Part shown: positions 23,366 to 36,812 of the stretch, piece after piece
How positions within the stretch are numbered: position 1 is the stretch's first letter
Layout of the letters: every line of letters starts with the position of its first letter
Assembly: GCA_035772785.1 (NCBI GenBank)
Contig: JAOCPU010000102.1
Location: 1 to 49,310 of the forward strand
Reading direction: 5' to 3'
DNA length: 49,310 bases
Source: Phlebiopsis flavidoalba
Lineage: Eukaryota; Basidiomycota; Agaricomycetes; Polyporales; Phanerochaetaceae
Notes under the pieces: model-generated
The model's database searches: none
Told to the model about the DNA's origin: nothing
The model's input: the letters and a program-made list of their open reading frames with translations, nothing else
Made by a program: the position numbers and the translations under genes

Positions 23366-24509
23366 GTGTGATGTCGCTCTGCCCGACATGGTGTGGAGAT
23401 CCGCTAAGAGCTAATTGTATCCTGTCATCTTGAAACCAGGGTAAGCTTGGAGGCAAACCGCACATCCGTTACTCACAGCTCCTGAAGAAAAGGACGCACG
23501 AGCGATTGGCACAAACAGGGTCCCGATACACAGTTCGCAGATCGGTGCCAGGGAATGCGCGGTACTTCTTTGTAACAGTAGAACCTTGAATACCACAACG
23601 ACGGATTTATGATGAAACAGGTTGCGACAGATTGCGCTTCATCTATAGTACATTCAATACCTTATTTCAGCATACAGGTCTGCTACCGGAATAGATTAGA
23701 AGTTGGTACATGGAGACTTGCAGATTGGCTTCACGCACGTTGTAGGGCTTAAAACAGAGTGTCTTGCCGCTCAGTCCTTCTTGATCCCTTCTGCTCCTGA
23801 CCTCAGGTCCGTGAGCAGATCTTGCAGACGCTTTCGCAGCTTGGTGGCCATGGGGTCCTCATCTGCGGAAGGTGGCGGCTAGTGGCAGCGAACCTGAACG
23901 TGAGTGATGGAACGATCCTGAAACATTCCGATATCCTGACCAGCTGATCCAATAGGTACTATGTGTCATGCATGCGGTAAGCACTGGTTCAATATGTCGC
24001 ACAAGGTGGCGGTGGACTTGCCTCCGCTTCGTCAATGGTCTGCCCGCAGCTTGCGTCAGCTGCGGCAGCGGGGCTCCGTGTATCCGGCACAGACTCTTAC
24101 CCAGAATAATGGGGCCGCTGGCAGCAGAAAATTTCAACAAAATTCTAGAACAAACTAGCACACAACACGAACCGATTCATGATGGTTTGAGGCGGTAGGA
24201 GCGATGTGGTTTGCGAGAAAAGTCGGGGCTCGAGGGGAGAATGCAGCGCCACAACGGGCGCATCAAATTGATGGGACAGTCATTTCGTCGATCACAGTGC
24301 CTGTGCGGAGTCCGAAATGCGCCGAGAGGCGGACGACATGCAAATACGCCTCATAAGGAAACTGGCCGCTTCGCATTTTGCCCGCCCAACCGTTTTCCTC
24401 CTCCTCCCCTTCCTCGCCCTCCTCTCGTCTGGCTGGCTCTGGCTATCCCGCATGTGGCGCACACACACCATTTTTTCTGTATCCTAATCGTTCCCGCCGA
24501 TACGCTGAG
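23366..24509. other. Intergenic, upstream of the PPR gene
   Basis: Frames of up to 105 codons occur on both strands with no recognised motif. A CT-rich stretch (CCTCCTCCCC...CTCGCCCTCC) at about 24397-24430 is typical of basidiomycete promoters just upstream of the PPR start. Confidence 0.5.
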
Positions 24510-27500
24510 ATGCTGCCAACGGGGGTAGCCAATCAACTTATACACCATACCTCGCGTGCAGTTGCCCGCGGTCCAGAAACCAAACTGGTCACACCATCCG
24601 TAATGTCCTCCACATCCAATCCTCGACTCCTCAGACAGTAGGAAATCGCAACGGCCCCGGCTCCTCCAGCTCTGGCAGAGGAAGCAATGGCGCAGGAGCG
24701 GGAGGCGCGAGACAGGGCGGTAGCAGTCGCTTCCACAAGCCCATACGCCGTATGTTTATTTAGAGTTTCCATCAACTATCACGGCCTAATTGCACATTCT
24801 AGGCTCTGAGCAGGTCTGTTACCCAAGCAGACCCCCATCACTTCTCCACCCCTCTACCGTCGAGGCTGCCGATGAAGGCGACGACGTTGTCAACGGCACG
24901 CCTTCTGCGGTGGCATCTCGCCGCCTCAAGCAACGTGCCAGGAGCGGCAGCTTTGCCCTCAGTGTCTAACGGACCGCGATACCTTGCAGAAGAGCGGCCT
25001 GCTCCATGCCCTTCAGCAGCACGCACGCGCTATTCATGCGTTTGCCGCCCCACCATCGTCTCGCGTCGTAGAGTCATCCTCGAAAGACGCGGATCAAGCG
25101 CCCTCGCCTGTCATAGAAGACGCCGACGTGTCTGTACGCGCGACGAGCGCGAGGAACAGATCATTGCCTCGCTACGCGACGCAAAGGCGGCCAATGACCG
25201 TTCTCAAGTGCTGGCTCTCGTCGAGGAAGTACGTGCATCTGGGAGCCCGTGTTCGACTAGCGTCTACAACGCCGCTCTCGATGCTGTCTACCGTACTCGT
25301 CTCAATGGTGAAGCACTTGTCACGCTCCTGGGGAACTATACAACGACATGATCTCTCGCTCGGTACTTCCCAACGGCGCAACTTTACAGCATCCTGATCT
25401 CTGCCTCTCTCCGACCGTGACATCGAAGTAGACGCTTTGACTTCGCAAATCAGAGAGCGTGCCAGGCAGTTGCTTCACATCAAGAAGTACAGGGAGGACC
25501 TTCGGAAGCAGGATGAGAAGCAGCTCAATAACCTGCGATTGGAGAACAACCTTTCGTCGGCTCTCGTCCTTTTCCAAGCAGGTTGTGTCCTGCGCGGTCA
25601 CTCGTTCTCTCGCCAGGTCTACCATGCTCTCCTCCGGTCATGTGCGGCTTCAGGCAACGTCGACCGCTGCTGCCTCCGTGTCTTCGGTCACCTCGAGAAA
25701 CGCCTCACACCACGCATCGTTGATTACCGGTATCTCCTTGAAGCTCACAGCAAATCAGCGGCGATCTCGCAGGTGCAAAGGAGGTCTTTTCCGCGTACCT
25801 CGAGGTTGCGAAGGCTGGACAGGTCGAGCAGGCAAGCCGAGTCTGGTGACCATGCTTGGCGGGAGAATCACGTCGCGGTCTACAACGAGATGGTGCAGAG
25901 TTATATCTACCACGGTCAGGCCTCTGAAGCTCTCGGCGTCCTGGAGCTAGATGCTGAGCCCCGAGGCATCCCCGGAATGCGAACTTGGTCAAACCCCGTC
26001 TCCTTCTCCCTCCACCTTCACCGGCATCATCAACGGCTTCATTCGTACAGGCGACATCGACAGCGCTCTCACTTGGTTCAACCGTCTTCTACAACAACCC
26101 TCGCTCCCCGAGAGTGCGCTCGTGTATCTGCACCGCATCCAACAAAGCCTACGACGTCAGCGTGGAAGGCCATGATCGAAGCTCTGGCATATAGCGAGCG
26201 CGTTTGAGGATCTGGGACGTATTGTGGACACTGTGGCGACACGAGACCAAGGTTTACAACATCGACAATACCGATCGGTTCCTGTATGTCTTCACGGTTC
26301 TCAAGCATCTCGAACACCCGGATCACCGTCGACCGCGCTGTTTTTGGACCAACTCGTCGACACTCACGTCTATGCTCTCCATCCTTACGTCACCGACCGT
26401 GCCACCGGCCAACCACCTGGAAGTTGCATTCGACGTTATCGGAGTTCAGCTCACCCTGACGGAAGCTGTACATGGCTTTGGGTGACCACGAGCGGGCAGT
26501 CAGCAACCTCGAACGTTTCATTCGCGGCATCCTGAAAGACACGCACGCTGGAGAGCAGGATAGCACCCTGACAACTGAAGTAGTTGAGCTTCGCAAGAGG
26601 GTTCTCCGCGCTTCTTTTGGTCAACGGACAGACACTCTACTGGTACGGTCCCGATCGCCCACTCTCGCATAGTCTTCCGCTTGGCTTCACTCGGCTCCGA
26701 GCTCAATATAGCGCCACGCCAACCCACAGCAGGGTATATCTAGTCAAATCGTACCTCCAGTCATCTGCAGAGGAGAAGGCCCTGCTGACGCAGGGGCACT
26801 GCGTCGCTGTTGGCTGAGGCTGCGTGCAACGGCGTACAGGCAACCCTGGAAAGGGCCAAATGACCACTTCAAGGAGCACGACAATGCCAAGCCTCTCTTC
26901 AATCCCGATCCCGGATGAATTCGACCTTGTGGCACTCGCAGCAGACATGCACGCGCTTAACGGCATCGTCTTGACGAGCCTTCGAAAGGACCTCAAACGC
27001 CTTCTGGCTCAGACACTCGTCAATGCATACGGTTCTGAAGCGGCGCGTACCGGTCTGCAGTCGCTCGACCAGGGTTACTCGGTACTCATCAAGAATGTCG
27101 CTGCGGGGCATCGCAGCACTGTTCTCCCTCCCTCTGGAGAAGTAGAAGGGTTGCCAGTAGAGGAGACCTCGCAGTCCCCAATGTCCGTATTTCGCCCACA
27201 ACTCTCCACGTTTGTGGACGAGTGGTACTCGCAGGCGCAGAAAGTTTTCCACTCCTCTGCAAGGATACCAGCGATTCAAGGCCGGAACGGAGATGGGAGA
27301 GTACCCTCGTGCTCGAGGTCATTGGCAGGCTGATTGCGGCGATGGGTCGCGCAGGCGAGCTGGAGAAGTTGCACGAACTCTACCAGAGCGCGCAGCTTGT
27401 TCTCTCCCGCGATGGAGAACGAGAAAGCAGTCGCAGTCGCTCGGCTGGTTTGCCATCGAGGACCAGATGATCATCGGGCTCGCGCACGCTGGCCAGGTCG

Positions 27501-28912
27501 AAGCGCGCACGTGCACCGTATGCGTATTCTCGAGCAGGGCGGAAGCCCGTCTGCGGAACGGCGTATGGCGCGCTCATTGAGAACGTCACGGACACGACGG
27601 ACGACACGACGAATGCGCTCGCGCTCTTCGAGGAGTGCCGCACACGCGGCGTCACGCCCAACATCTACCTCTACAACACCACGATCTCGAAGCTCGCCAA
27701 GGCACGCAAGGCCGACTTTGCCCTCCAGATGTTCCAGCAGATGCAGGCCGAGCACATCCGCCCCACGTCGGTCACGTATGGCGCGCTCATCGCTGCGTGC
27801 TGCCGTGTTGGCGACGCGATCTCGGCTGAGACGAGACACTCTTCGCGGAGATGACGGCGCAGAAGAACTTCAAGCCCCGTATCCCGCCGTACAACACCAT
27901 GATGCAGCTGTACACGCACACGAAGCCCGATCGCGAGCGTGTCTTGTATTACTTCACCGAGATGCGTCGCGTCGGAGTGAAGCCTACTGCTCACACGTAC
28001 AAGGTATGCACCACCATCGTGACTAGTAGTGTTTACTAATCTTCTTGTACATAGCTACTCATGGACGCGTACGGTACCATCGAGCCATCGACACGGAAGC
28101 GATGCAACAGGCCCATTCGACACTCTTGTTGCGCAATCGCTCGGTATTAGTCCAGGGCACCCATTGGGCTGCCTTTGATCAACGCTTGGGGCCCTGCGCG
28201 AAGAAGGATCTCAACAAGGCCATCGCGATCTTCGAGTCCATCGCGACCCCATCCCAGCACGCAGAAATCCAACTCTCGTCTTCCCGACGCGGTCGTCTTT
28301 GAGGCGCTCATCAATGTCTTCGTCACCCTTCGTCACCCGGAGCTCATCGCAGAGTAACAGGGCTCGCATTCCTGAACTTGGTATCCGCATGACCGCGTAC
28401 ATTGCCAACCTCCTCATCAAGGGCTATGCTGCCGCTGGAGACATTGGAGAGGCGCGGAGCATCTTCGAGTCGTTGTCGGATCCTCCGGAGGGTATTGCTG
28501 CGCCGTTCAACCACGCACCGCACGGTGACCACCCCTCTTCGCCTTCGAATCATCTCAACCTCCCAGATGGGGTTGTCTACCGCGAGGTACGTCGTGTGGT
28601 TTACCTCGTATCTGTTTGTACTCACCCTTCATCATCACCAGCCCTCAACTTGGGAAGCCATGGTTCGCGCAGAACTCGGCCACGGCAAACCGCGACCAGG
28701 CCGTCGCGCTCCTCGAGCGTGTACGGGCCCGGCGGTTCCCTCCTGCAGTCTTCCACCGGATAAGCGGCATCATGTTAGACGACTCGGTATCACCGTGGGG
28801 GCAGGGGGTCGGAGGCCTCCGCTCCGTCCACTCCCTGAACATCCACACTAAAACATCGCTAGCACGGTGCTCCGGAGCATCCCCTGCTGTGCTCCCTGCT
28901 TGCTGGTCATGA
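24510..28912 (+). CDS. Pentatricopeptide repeat (PPR) protein, probably mitochondrial
   Basis: PPR proteins bind organellar RNA and act in its processing or translation; this one is probably mitochondrial by family, target unknown. From ATG 24510 the start is MLPTGVANQLIHHTSRAVAR, a basic and hydroxylated leader lacking acidic residues, as expected for import. A low-complexity Gly/Ser/Asn stretch follows. PPR-like helices include SVYNAALDAVYRT-type units near 25260, SGNVDRCCLRVFGHLEKR (about 25650), DIDSALTWFNRLL (26050), NIYLYNNTISKLAKARKADF (27660), RPTSVTYGALIAACCRVGD (27760), FKPRIPPYNTMMQLYTHTKP (27870), VKPTAHTYK then LLMDAYGTIEP across an intron (about 28003-28053), and MTAYIANLLIKGYAAAGD (28390). 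A second intron lies at about 28587-28641. The C-terminus reads RISGIMLDDS; the stop at 28912 is uncertain. About 1,300 residues, with many apparent insertions. Confidence 0.85.
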
Positions 28913-29101
28913 CTTCATCGACGCTATCTATCATACCACGCCTTGCTTCATCCTGTTATTTGCTTTGGAGAGCATTCGCATTCTCACGCACTCGCACGCA
29001 CGACGCATCCTGTGTATAATATGTAGTGTAGTAGTACGAAAACCATAATACATCCACGACGACCCATAGAGCTCATCCAGCTCAGAAGATATAGAAATAG
29101 A

Positions 29102-31020
29102 TTAATCCAAGCGTGCCTTGCGAGCCATATCGTCCGCGAGAGCATTCTCCTCTGAAATAATGCGTCGAATGAAGAACACGACGACTGCGATTCCTGAAAT
29201 AACAAAGAAACTGATGCCCCACGGGTGGTTGGAGACGAAGTGTTCGATGCCAACGAGCTTCTGGTTCAAATACTGCCGGAAAGTTAGACGTGTTGAGAGC
29301 ACGCACAGAGCGAAACATACCCTTGCAAGACGCTCAACAAAGTTCTCTGAGTGCTTGTACGATACGGTGCCCTTTTTGGACACCCTCGACCAGCCTCGAG
29401 ACGCTCTTGTGCGACAGCGAGAGCTTCTCGCCGAACTGGTCGGTGTCATAGACTACACCAAACGCTGCCACGCGATCAGGCTAGGCTTAGACTCGGAGAG
29501 ACGCAGGCTTACCGAGTGGTCCGCAATGACGACGCTCACGCCGGCCTCCAGGCTTGATGCCGTACATGCTACCGAGCCACTTGGCCCATTTGTCCGCGTC
29601 CATCCAGGTGAAGACAACGTTACCCTGGGCTTTGCTGTCCTTCCACTGCTGGCTGACGGCCCGCACGCGGTCCGCGACGTCGTGCAGTTGTGCTTTAGGT
29701 GCTGCGGCGAGCACGACGAGAGGCTTGTGTGCCGCATTCATGACTTCCTGGAAGTTGTCCGAGTCGAGTTCGATGTAGGTAGGGAGTTTGTTGTCTACAA
29801 GCTATGGTCTGTAAATTTGGGACTCGAGTGTTGAGATGGTTAGGTGTACGTACCCAGCTGCCAAGTTTGTCGGCAGAGCCACCAAACTTGTCGTCATGTC
29901 TGACCACACGGCCGGAACTGCTGCATCATGATCTTTAAGCGCGAGTATGACGGATTTCGAGGTGGTGTCCAGATTGAAGTGTTCATACAGAGACTGATGG
30001 GAAGAGACGAATACTGGGGGTGAGCCGAAGAGTGCCTGTGAGAACCCCCTCAATCGCGAGTTTTCTTCGTGAGAATGTCAGTATGTGCCACAGGTTTGCT
30101 GTTGACTGGATACATACCACTGGAGCATTGTCATGAGCGGGGATGGAGCATGAGGAAGACCACGGGATGTGCGGAGGACTCTTTTTGTAGGTCCTCGGGT
30201 TGTATTTGTTGGACGGCACTGCATAGTGTATTAGACTTCAAACAGTCTCGCTCAATAAGGGACGATCCTTACGGTCCGGATACCTTCTCTGCGAACGCTC
30301 TCAGCTGCTCAAGCTTGCGTCCCCCCGGTGTATTCAGTCTTGCCACCGCCGTTCTCGCCATAATAGAATAGCATGGGGTTTATCCAGATACGTCTTGACT
30401 TCTGCAGATTGCGCCGTGTGCTTCACAGTCAAACTTCAGCGATGTTGACCTTTCCTCGCATTTCGGCAGCATAGTGTTTCCCAGATCGGTGCGAGCTTTC
30501 TTACAGTGGCCGCACCAGGGAGCGAAGTACTTGACAAAAATGTGGCCTTTCTTCAGGGTGTGGGGCGAAGTTCTTGGGTGTCAGCTTGAGGACAGTGCCG
30601 GATGGGTTGTAGACTTCGCGGGATACAGTCTTAAATCTTCGTCAACCGCAGCCGGAGGCGGCGGCGGCGGGAGTCTTCTTCTCGGCGTGCGAAGCGACGA
30701 TATTCACGGAGCACCTCTCGATATCTCTTTGGTTTTGTGAACACTGTTCCACGAATTTGCCATCCATTGTGACAGATTCATTGGCTGGGGTAACCGGTCA
30801 CTTGGTTCTCGCGGCAACAAATCTGTCCGTGTGTCAACTGGAAGTGCGCGTAGCGAGCCTACAAAGCAACATACACCATCTACTGCACAATTCACTTGTG
30901 CAAGACCGATACCGGGTCTTCTTGCTACTTAGGGTACTCTCGTCGACTAGTTGTTTCCATGTCGCGGCGCGAAGCGTCGCCAGTGCCAGACAGTAAATGG
31001 GGAGAAGTGCTCAATAACCT
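29102..31020 (-). CDS. Membrane-anchored protein disulfide isomerase, two thioredoxin domains
   Basis: ER oxidoreductase that forms or shuffles disulfides. Read from about 31020 downward: VIEHFSP with a broken first active site (see findings), RRFAP and LAQVNCAVDG make thioredoxin domain 1, ending DGKFVEQ and RDIERC. A Pro/Ala linker (EKKTPAAAA) follows. Domain 2 gives GHIFVKYFAPWCGHCKKA with an intact CGHC site (codons at about 30503-30514), then DCEAHGAICRSQDVSGYP. Non-catalytic regions include KPLVVLAAAPKAQLHDVADR and VVFTWMDADKWAKWLGSMYG. Near the end, WGISFFVISGIAVVVFFI is a membrane segment followed by a short basic/acidic tail KARLD and TAA at 29102. Layout resembles yeast Eps1 or the TMX proteins. 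The signal-peptide exon was not found, so the start is approximate. It converges with the PPR gene. Confidence 0.8.
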
Positions 31021-33081
31021 AGCATCTGGCATTGTGTTAAGTAAACATTGTAAGCCACCCCATGAAAGGTCATGTGATTTTGCAACTGTTCGAGTACCGG
31101 CCTTTTTGCGATTGATTTCCTTGGAAGTTTGAAGGATTTAGGACAAGTGATGTTGATACTATGGGCATTACTCTACTAAGGTCAGCAAGACGCGTTGGGC
31201 TGTGCGAGAAAGCGAGCGAAACAAAATTATATGACAGGTGAATAAGGGTATCTGCTGGAAAGTAGGGTATAAATGGCTGCATTCTTATGCATACAATCCC
31301 CGTGGCGTGAAACAAAGATGAAATTTAAGATTATAAGGCCCTATTCGAGGATTGTGGACGTGTGTATGATTCGGCTGCGTGAAGGAAATGCTTGTTTGAG
31401 CGAGGGGGCGCTCCATTGTAACTGATCGGTCTTTCTGTGTCGCGGTAACTCAATAGGAGGTGGAGGACGTGGCAGTACCGAGCTCCTTTGCTACGGAGTC
31501 GCTCATGCATAGGAACTTGTTCGCTAGCCCACGAATTTATCCCTTCCGAAGAATGTTGCGACAGTATATTGGGAGTTTTATGCGGTTTCATAAAAATAAT
31601 CAGTGGTTTCCGAGAATTCCGAGTCCGAACTCAATAGAACCCTGAGGGACTTGTCTCGGCCCGGATCATCAGGTCTGGTGAGGATTGTCGATATCGAACT
31701 AGTATGCTAGAGCAGTCATTTTGGCCCTTTCATTTTGCTCGGAGGAAAGATCAGTGCTGAGGATGTTGTAAGGCTTGGGCCGTATAGTGTTTCATTGGTG
31801 GGAGGGAACGAAGTGCAGGAAAAAGCATGCAGTCCTTTACCTCATAAAAGATATGAAGGGCGGTTAGATCCACAGTCTAGCTTCCATCTATCAGTGGACT
31901 ACGGGATCTATCATGCCATTTTAGGCTCTGCCACATCAAGAATTTCCACCTACGAAACAAAGACTGTGGCATATTCGGAGATTCTTTGAGACCAACGTAA
32001 ACACCAGTCGCACAACGTATGTAAACAGATCTGCTTCCTATGAGAATAGTGCGACTCTCAAGTGGACAGCCCTACCAGATAAGCGAGGCACTTTAGACAG
32101 TTACGGCGTTTCTGACGACTACCAAATCTCTCATCGTGGCGCGAATTGGTCCTGGCCCCCTCAAGTCCTTGAGAAGATGAAGGCTTGCAATCAAAGGGCG
32201 TTGAAGGTACATCCTCGTCAAATGCGGTTTACGCGAACTTCGTACATGACTGGAGCCGCGGTCAAGAAGCGTGAATACCACTCCACCATGAGTATCAGCT
32301 AGATCTGTATCCCCTACACCAACGCACAAGTTATACAAGCTTAACAACGAGCGCGCCCATTAGCGCAGGCTTCTCGCGACACAGAGCAAGGAGTATGCAA
32401 TCACTAGGACGAGATAGTCACCAGCGCACCGTTGCCAATATGAAAAATGCGTAACATGACTCTGAGTCATTAGATGGATTGTATACGCTGCTCTCGGGAA
32501 CATGTCACTATCGCGCGCTTTATCGGTCCGGCTAGACATTTATCACAGACATTGACTGTGAGCGTACATTACTCCTAGTACACATGCCACAGGTCCGGCC
32601 AAAATGAACTGCGCCTTCAGGCGCTACATAGCCGCCCCAGAGTTAATAGTATTCGACGCTTCGCGGACGCTTGGCTAACAGACATCTGTCACTGAGCTCG
32701 GGTTGGTCAAGGCACTGTGCCCCATGGACACAACACCCTACTACGCAAAACGTATTAAGCTCCTTAGAAAACCATTATCTTGCGTTTTGTCCACCTTTCC
32801 ACCGCTCCCCCACAACCTGTCAGCAAAGAACTGCTAGGCTTATAGATGACATGTCCAGCTGCACGAGAAGAGCCCCAGCAATGGACCAGCTAAGTTCGTC
32901 TCGTTCGTCGTCCGGGCTGGACTAATACTCGTTGCTCAGGCAAGCAACCCCTTTCTGACGGTGCGACTGTGGAAGCGCCTTCTGCTTTCGTCGTCGTACT
33001 CGAAGATGTTGAGAAACGTAGTCCCACGCAAACCCTCCAAGGCATCATCTGCATCGCCGTCGTCTCGGAAAAGGCCCCAAC
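31021..33081. other. Intergenic, no recognised gene
   Basis: About 2 kb with only short frames (60-97 codons) and no motif. The part above 31020 should hold the PDI signal-peptide exon and promoter, but I cannot place them. Frames at 32671-32925 might be an upstream exon of the F-box gene. Confidence 0.5.
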
Positions 33082-33989
33082 ATGGCGCATCTCTATCTTC
33101 CCACGGCGATATGTGAAATGGTCATCGATCAGGGTCGCCGACTGCATGCGAGTATATGGCAACTTATGGTCGGAAAGAGTCATCTGGCCACAGTGCAGAG
33201 TGTGCTCGTGACTGCCGAGAGTGGACGGCTCGAAGCAATATCATCTATTCCGGTTCATCACCGTACGCTGCTCACCGAGCAGGTTCAAAGTTGTCGACTG
33301 GCCTGTGACCAAGAAACCAGCTCGGCAGAGTAGGATAGAGCGGTCCCGCTTACTACGGGCCTGTCTGGACGTTTTATACGATTTAAATCAACCCCGCAAC
33401 TATGCTGAAGCCCACGTGTTTCACAAACTTGGCAACTCCCCGCGGAAGTCTTTGTGGTAACTACGTTCTAAATCAAATTCCACGCACGTCTCAGAAATTA
33501 CATCTGTCCCACCTCGGAACATATATGACATCGACGTTTCCCGACCTTCATGACCTGCGTATGTCATAGGCTTCGATTACCGCACAAAATAAAACGACGC
33601 TTAGTGCTAAGAGTGTTGTGCTGCTGTGTGTGGTGTGTGGTGGGTCTTCAAAGCCTATCCCTGACCACCAAGTCCGGTATCCAACTACTGTTCGTCTCAA
33701 GGAGTTGTATGTTACTGCCGATGCATCATGGCTGCAAGACTCTCGGGGGCTGGCATTTTTTGAATGGCTCGCCCTTTCGGGGGCTGCAGCTTCTCTCGAG
33801 AACCTCACGATGGCCAATACAACAATCATGGGGGCCGCTACGTGTGCCGCGATCAAGGGTGTCATTGAAGTCTCGTCGAAAACACTACAACAACTAATCA
33901 TTAATGCCAATCACAACACCGACTATCTTAGTTGTGAGCATGCATTTCTGTCCCTCGTTATGTATGCCTCATTTCTTCTTCTACAGTAA
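33082..33989 (+). pseudogene. Degenerate F-box/LRR-like gene, copy 1
   Basis: The start YLPTAICEMVIDQ matches the F-box consensus LPPEI..xVID used to bind Skp1 in SCF ubiquitin ligases. In a shifted frame SKQYHLFRFITVR follows, matching the YHLFR...V stretch after the F-box in many Agaricomycete F-box proteins. The last exon reads RLKELYVTADASW and LAFFEWLALSGAAASLENLT, an LRR-like helix-strand unit, then AAIKGVIEVSSKTLQQLIIN. Stops and frame changes separate these blocks. F-box genes in these fungi form large, fast-evolving families with many pseudogenes, so decay and sequencing error cannot be separated here. Confidence 0.6.
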
Positions 33990-35199
33990 GCCCGGCCATT
34001 TCGCGCTGTCGAAAACTCATCATTGTCGCCCTATGCGTTCCCTACCATGTCTCCTCGTTCGGCCATCTAATCTCCTTCCTGAGCAGCCCCCTCTTGAGCC
34101 TTCCTCCCTCATCATTCGCTTACATGAGTTCGTGCTCACCGTACCCTCTTGCGACCGAGCCAATCAGACTGGGGAAAAATCTAGACGGACGTACTAAGCA
34201 ATGACCACACAATGGGCCAGCGCTAAGCTTCCTCCTGGTGTGCCGAGTGCCCAGATGCGCCGGACGATTACACCTGGGGGGAAGGTGTACCATACAAGCC
34301 GTTCGTCGCCAAAGCACGAAAGTCGCTAAAAAGCACTGCTGAGGATTATGCCGTTTGTCCGTACGGGCGAGGCATCATGCAATCAGCTGCACGGCTCAGA
34401 TGGGAAGGGTGTCTCCCCGGCTATAGTGCACACAAAGGTAGTGTGACTATCCAAATGTCCCTGCTACTGTGATGATGTTGATACGTAGAGTGTAAAACCA
34501 GAGATGTATTTCCGTAGATAGAAGTTGTATAGCTCAATCGTGCACCCCTTCGAACTCGCCCCTCACACAGTATGGACGGATTATGGTTCCTGTGACTGAT
34601 CCGGCATGGTATGATGCGACATGTTCACTCCCCGGCTCGGATGGGGTCTATATCGGTGGATGACCCGAGCCGAAATTCATCAAATTCACAAGACCTGCCC
34701 CTTCTATCGAGCACCTAGGCATACAACACACCACATCCAGGTTCCAGAAAGCAGCGTTGGCCGTATATTATGGCTAAGAGCGCCACACTAGAGGAGACCC
34801 TGTACCCTGACCAGGAGGCCCGTTGAGTGCTGTCGTCCAAACATTACACTCCCCCTGGTACCTTCGGGCTAGGTCGGACCAGCACTTCAACCACCAGGGA
34901 ATTGCTTCATCTAATGCAGTGGTCCCTACTTCGCAACCACTTCACAGAAAAATACCGCTAAACTCATCTGCCTACCTCTGGCTTCGCACTACATTAGTGC
35001 GACCGAACGGAAGGTATCCGGGTATTTCCATGTATCCTCAGTTAGGTCCTAGGCTAACCACTACTTTCTGACGATGACACATCGCCCCTCACACATAAGA
35101 ATATTCAATAGCCCTTGAACCAGTTGGGGCCAAGGGCTATGGCCAATTTGACACCCGGTCGCAAAGCCACCAGCAATGCCGACAAAGACCCTCAGTATT
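33990..35199. other. Intergenic between the two F-box copies
   Basis: Frames are under 100 codons with no motif. CT-rich sequence at about 34060-34120 could be the remains of a downstream exon of copy 1. Confidence 0.45.
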
Positions 35200-36147
35200 C
35201 TGTATTCGGCCTATCGACATTCACTGGCGATCGGCCCCAGATCATCGACCCGTCGCTAGACCATCAACAAGATCTGGCGCGAAGGCCTGGGGAAAAGGCG
35301 TCCTTAGCGCCCTTCGAGCGTGCCTCTCTGACGTGCCGCCGCATGGCGGCCTCGAAGTCAATTACCATCTCTTTCGGTTCCTCGCTGGGGATGTAGGATG
35401 CCTACCGCGCACCGCTGCACTCGATGGTGCTCCTGACAGAGTACCCCTGCGCCCGCCGCACGGGTTGAAGGCCTGCTGTGCATCAAGCCTGGACTGGTCT
35501 CCTCAAGAGCCCGCAGTTAGACGATATTCCCCTCGAAATCACATCGTCGTCCTCCTTTCCCGGAATACCCCCAGCTACGACTGTCTTCTGAACATATCCG
35601 GTCTGCTTGGAAACTTCGTCCGGCGCTCAGTCAGTATTCATGGCTCCTAACGACTTTGAGTCCTTGGACAATCTTTGTAACATTTCAGTGGGGGGGGGAT
35701 CAATGAAAAACGACCCCCCCTACGCTACGGGTGATCATTGCAGCTTTGAAAAACTGAAAACGCTGCGCGATCAGATACGCGCTTCGTGGAGAGGGATCAT
35801 AGATATACAACCCACCTTTACGATGATCCGCTGCCATGACCACTCCGCCTCCAACGCTTATACATCGCCGCCAACGCCAGCTGGATACACGTCGTTCGCG
35901 GCGTTGCGTTTCTCGAGTGGCTCGCGCGATCGGGCATCGTTTGCACAATGGAATGCTTGCGGCTGCAGAGAACGATAATTTTTGGGACACCTCTGCGTAC
36001 GTGAGTGTATGTGCGTTTGTGAGAGCGGCCGCGATCACACTCTTTGAAAAGGTGACCCTACATCCCACCGGCCCGAAGCTTGACCTACGTCTCAACGTAC
36101 GTTCTCTTGTCTTGTCATGTCCTGTTCCAGTGCATCGCGAGATCTAA
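35200..36147 (+). pseudogene. Degenerate F-box/LRR-like gene, copy 2
   Basis: The same block order as copy 1: DRPQIIDPSLDH (weak F-box start), SLTCRRMAASK then NYHLFRFL in a shifted frame (35320-35390), a middle with KTLRDQIRASW, and a C-terminal unit WIHVVRGVAFLEWLARSG followed by MECLRLQRTIIFGT and VCAFVRAAA...LFEKVTLHP. The last unit aligns with GLAFFEWLALSG and NTTIMGA of copy 1, which supports a tandem duplication about 2.1 kb apart. Multiple frame changes and stops are present. There is no sign of a retained full-length frame. Confidence 0.6.
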
Positions 36148-36812
36148 AGAGTGGGTCTTAGTCGGTCTTGACCACGGTATGCCAAATGTCAGACTCTCAA
36201 ACGGTCGGTTCGCACTCGTCATTCCCCTAGCACATTGAGGCCTTTCAATTACCTCCTATCCTTCCTTAAGCACGGTGGTCACACATACCACCCTATATGA
36301 GTATTACGCTTTCATCGAATTCTCCAACCAAACCGCGCCCGACCAAACCACCAAGGACTGGGCTCGACCCCTGACATGTTTTGCTATGTAAGTAGCCGCA
36401 GCAGGCCCTTGGTTCACCGCGCCCTACGGTGTCTATTGTCTCACTCATCCCAACCGGACGCCTCAGCCCCGAAACAAGTCTCAGCAGAGGGGAGCGATCG
36501 CGTTTACCTCACAAAACATTCGTATCTGGCCGTGGGACGGGACCGCACGAAAATGGGTCCTGTTTTTTCCACCGCAATTGTTTGGCTGGGAATAAGTAGA
36601 CGATCATTCAGACGGACTGTGGTGAATATTGGCGCGGTGAGGAGGACCGGGTTACAAGCCGCTGTAATATGAGGCTGTCGAGTGAATAGAATCCACACGC
36701 AGCTGGTGCATCATAACTATTCAGGAATTCGGAGAGTGAAGAATGGAAATGATGGACTCCACGATGATTCTACATGCATACAATGAGATGTGACTTCCAC
36801 CCACCACTACAC
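36148..36812. other. Intergenic, no recognised gene
   Basis: Only short overlapping frames with no motif. The 3' end of RPN10 lies immediately to the right on the minus strand. Confidence 0.5.
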
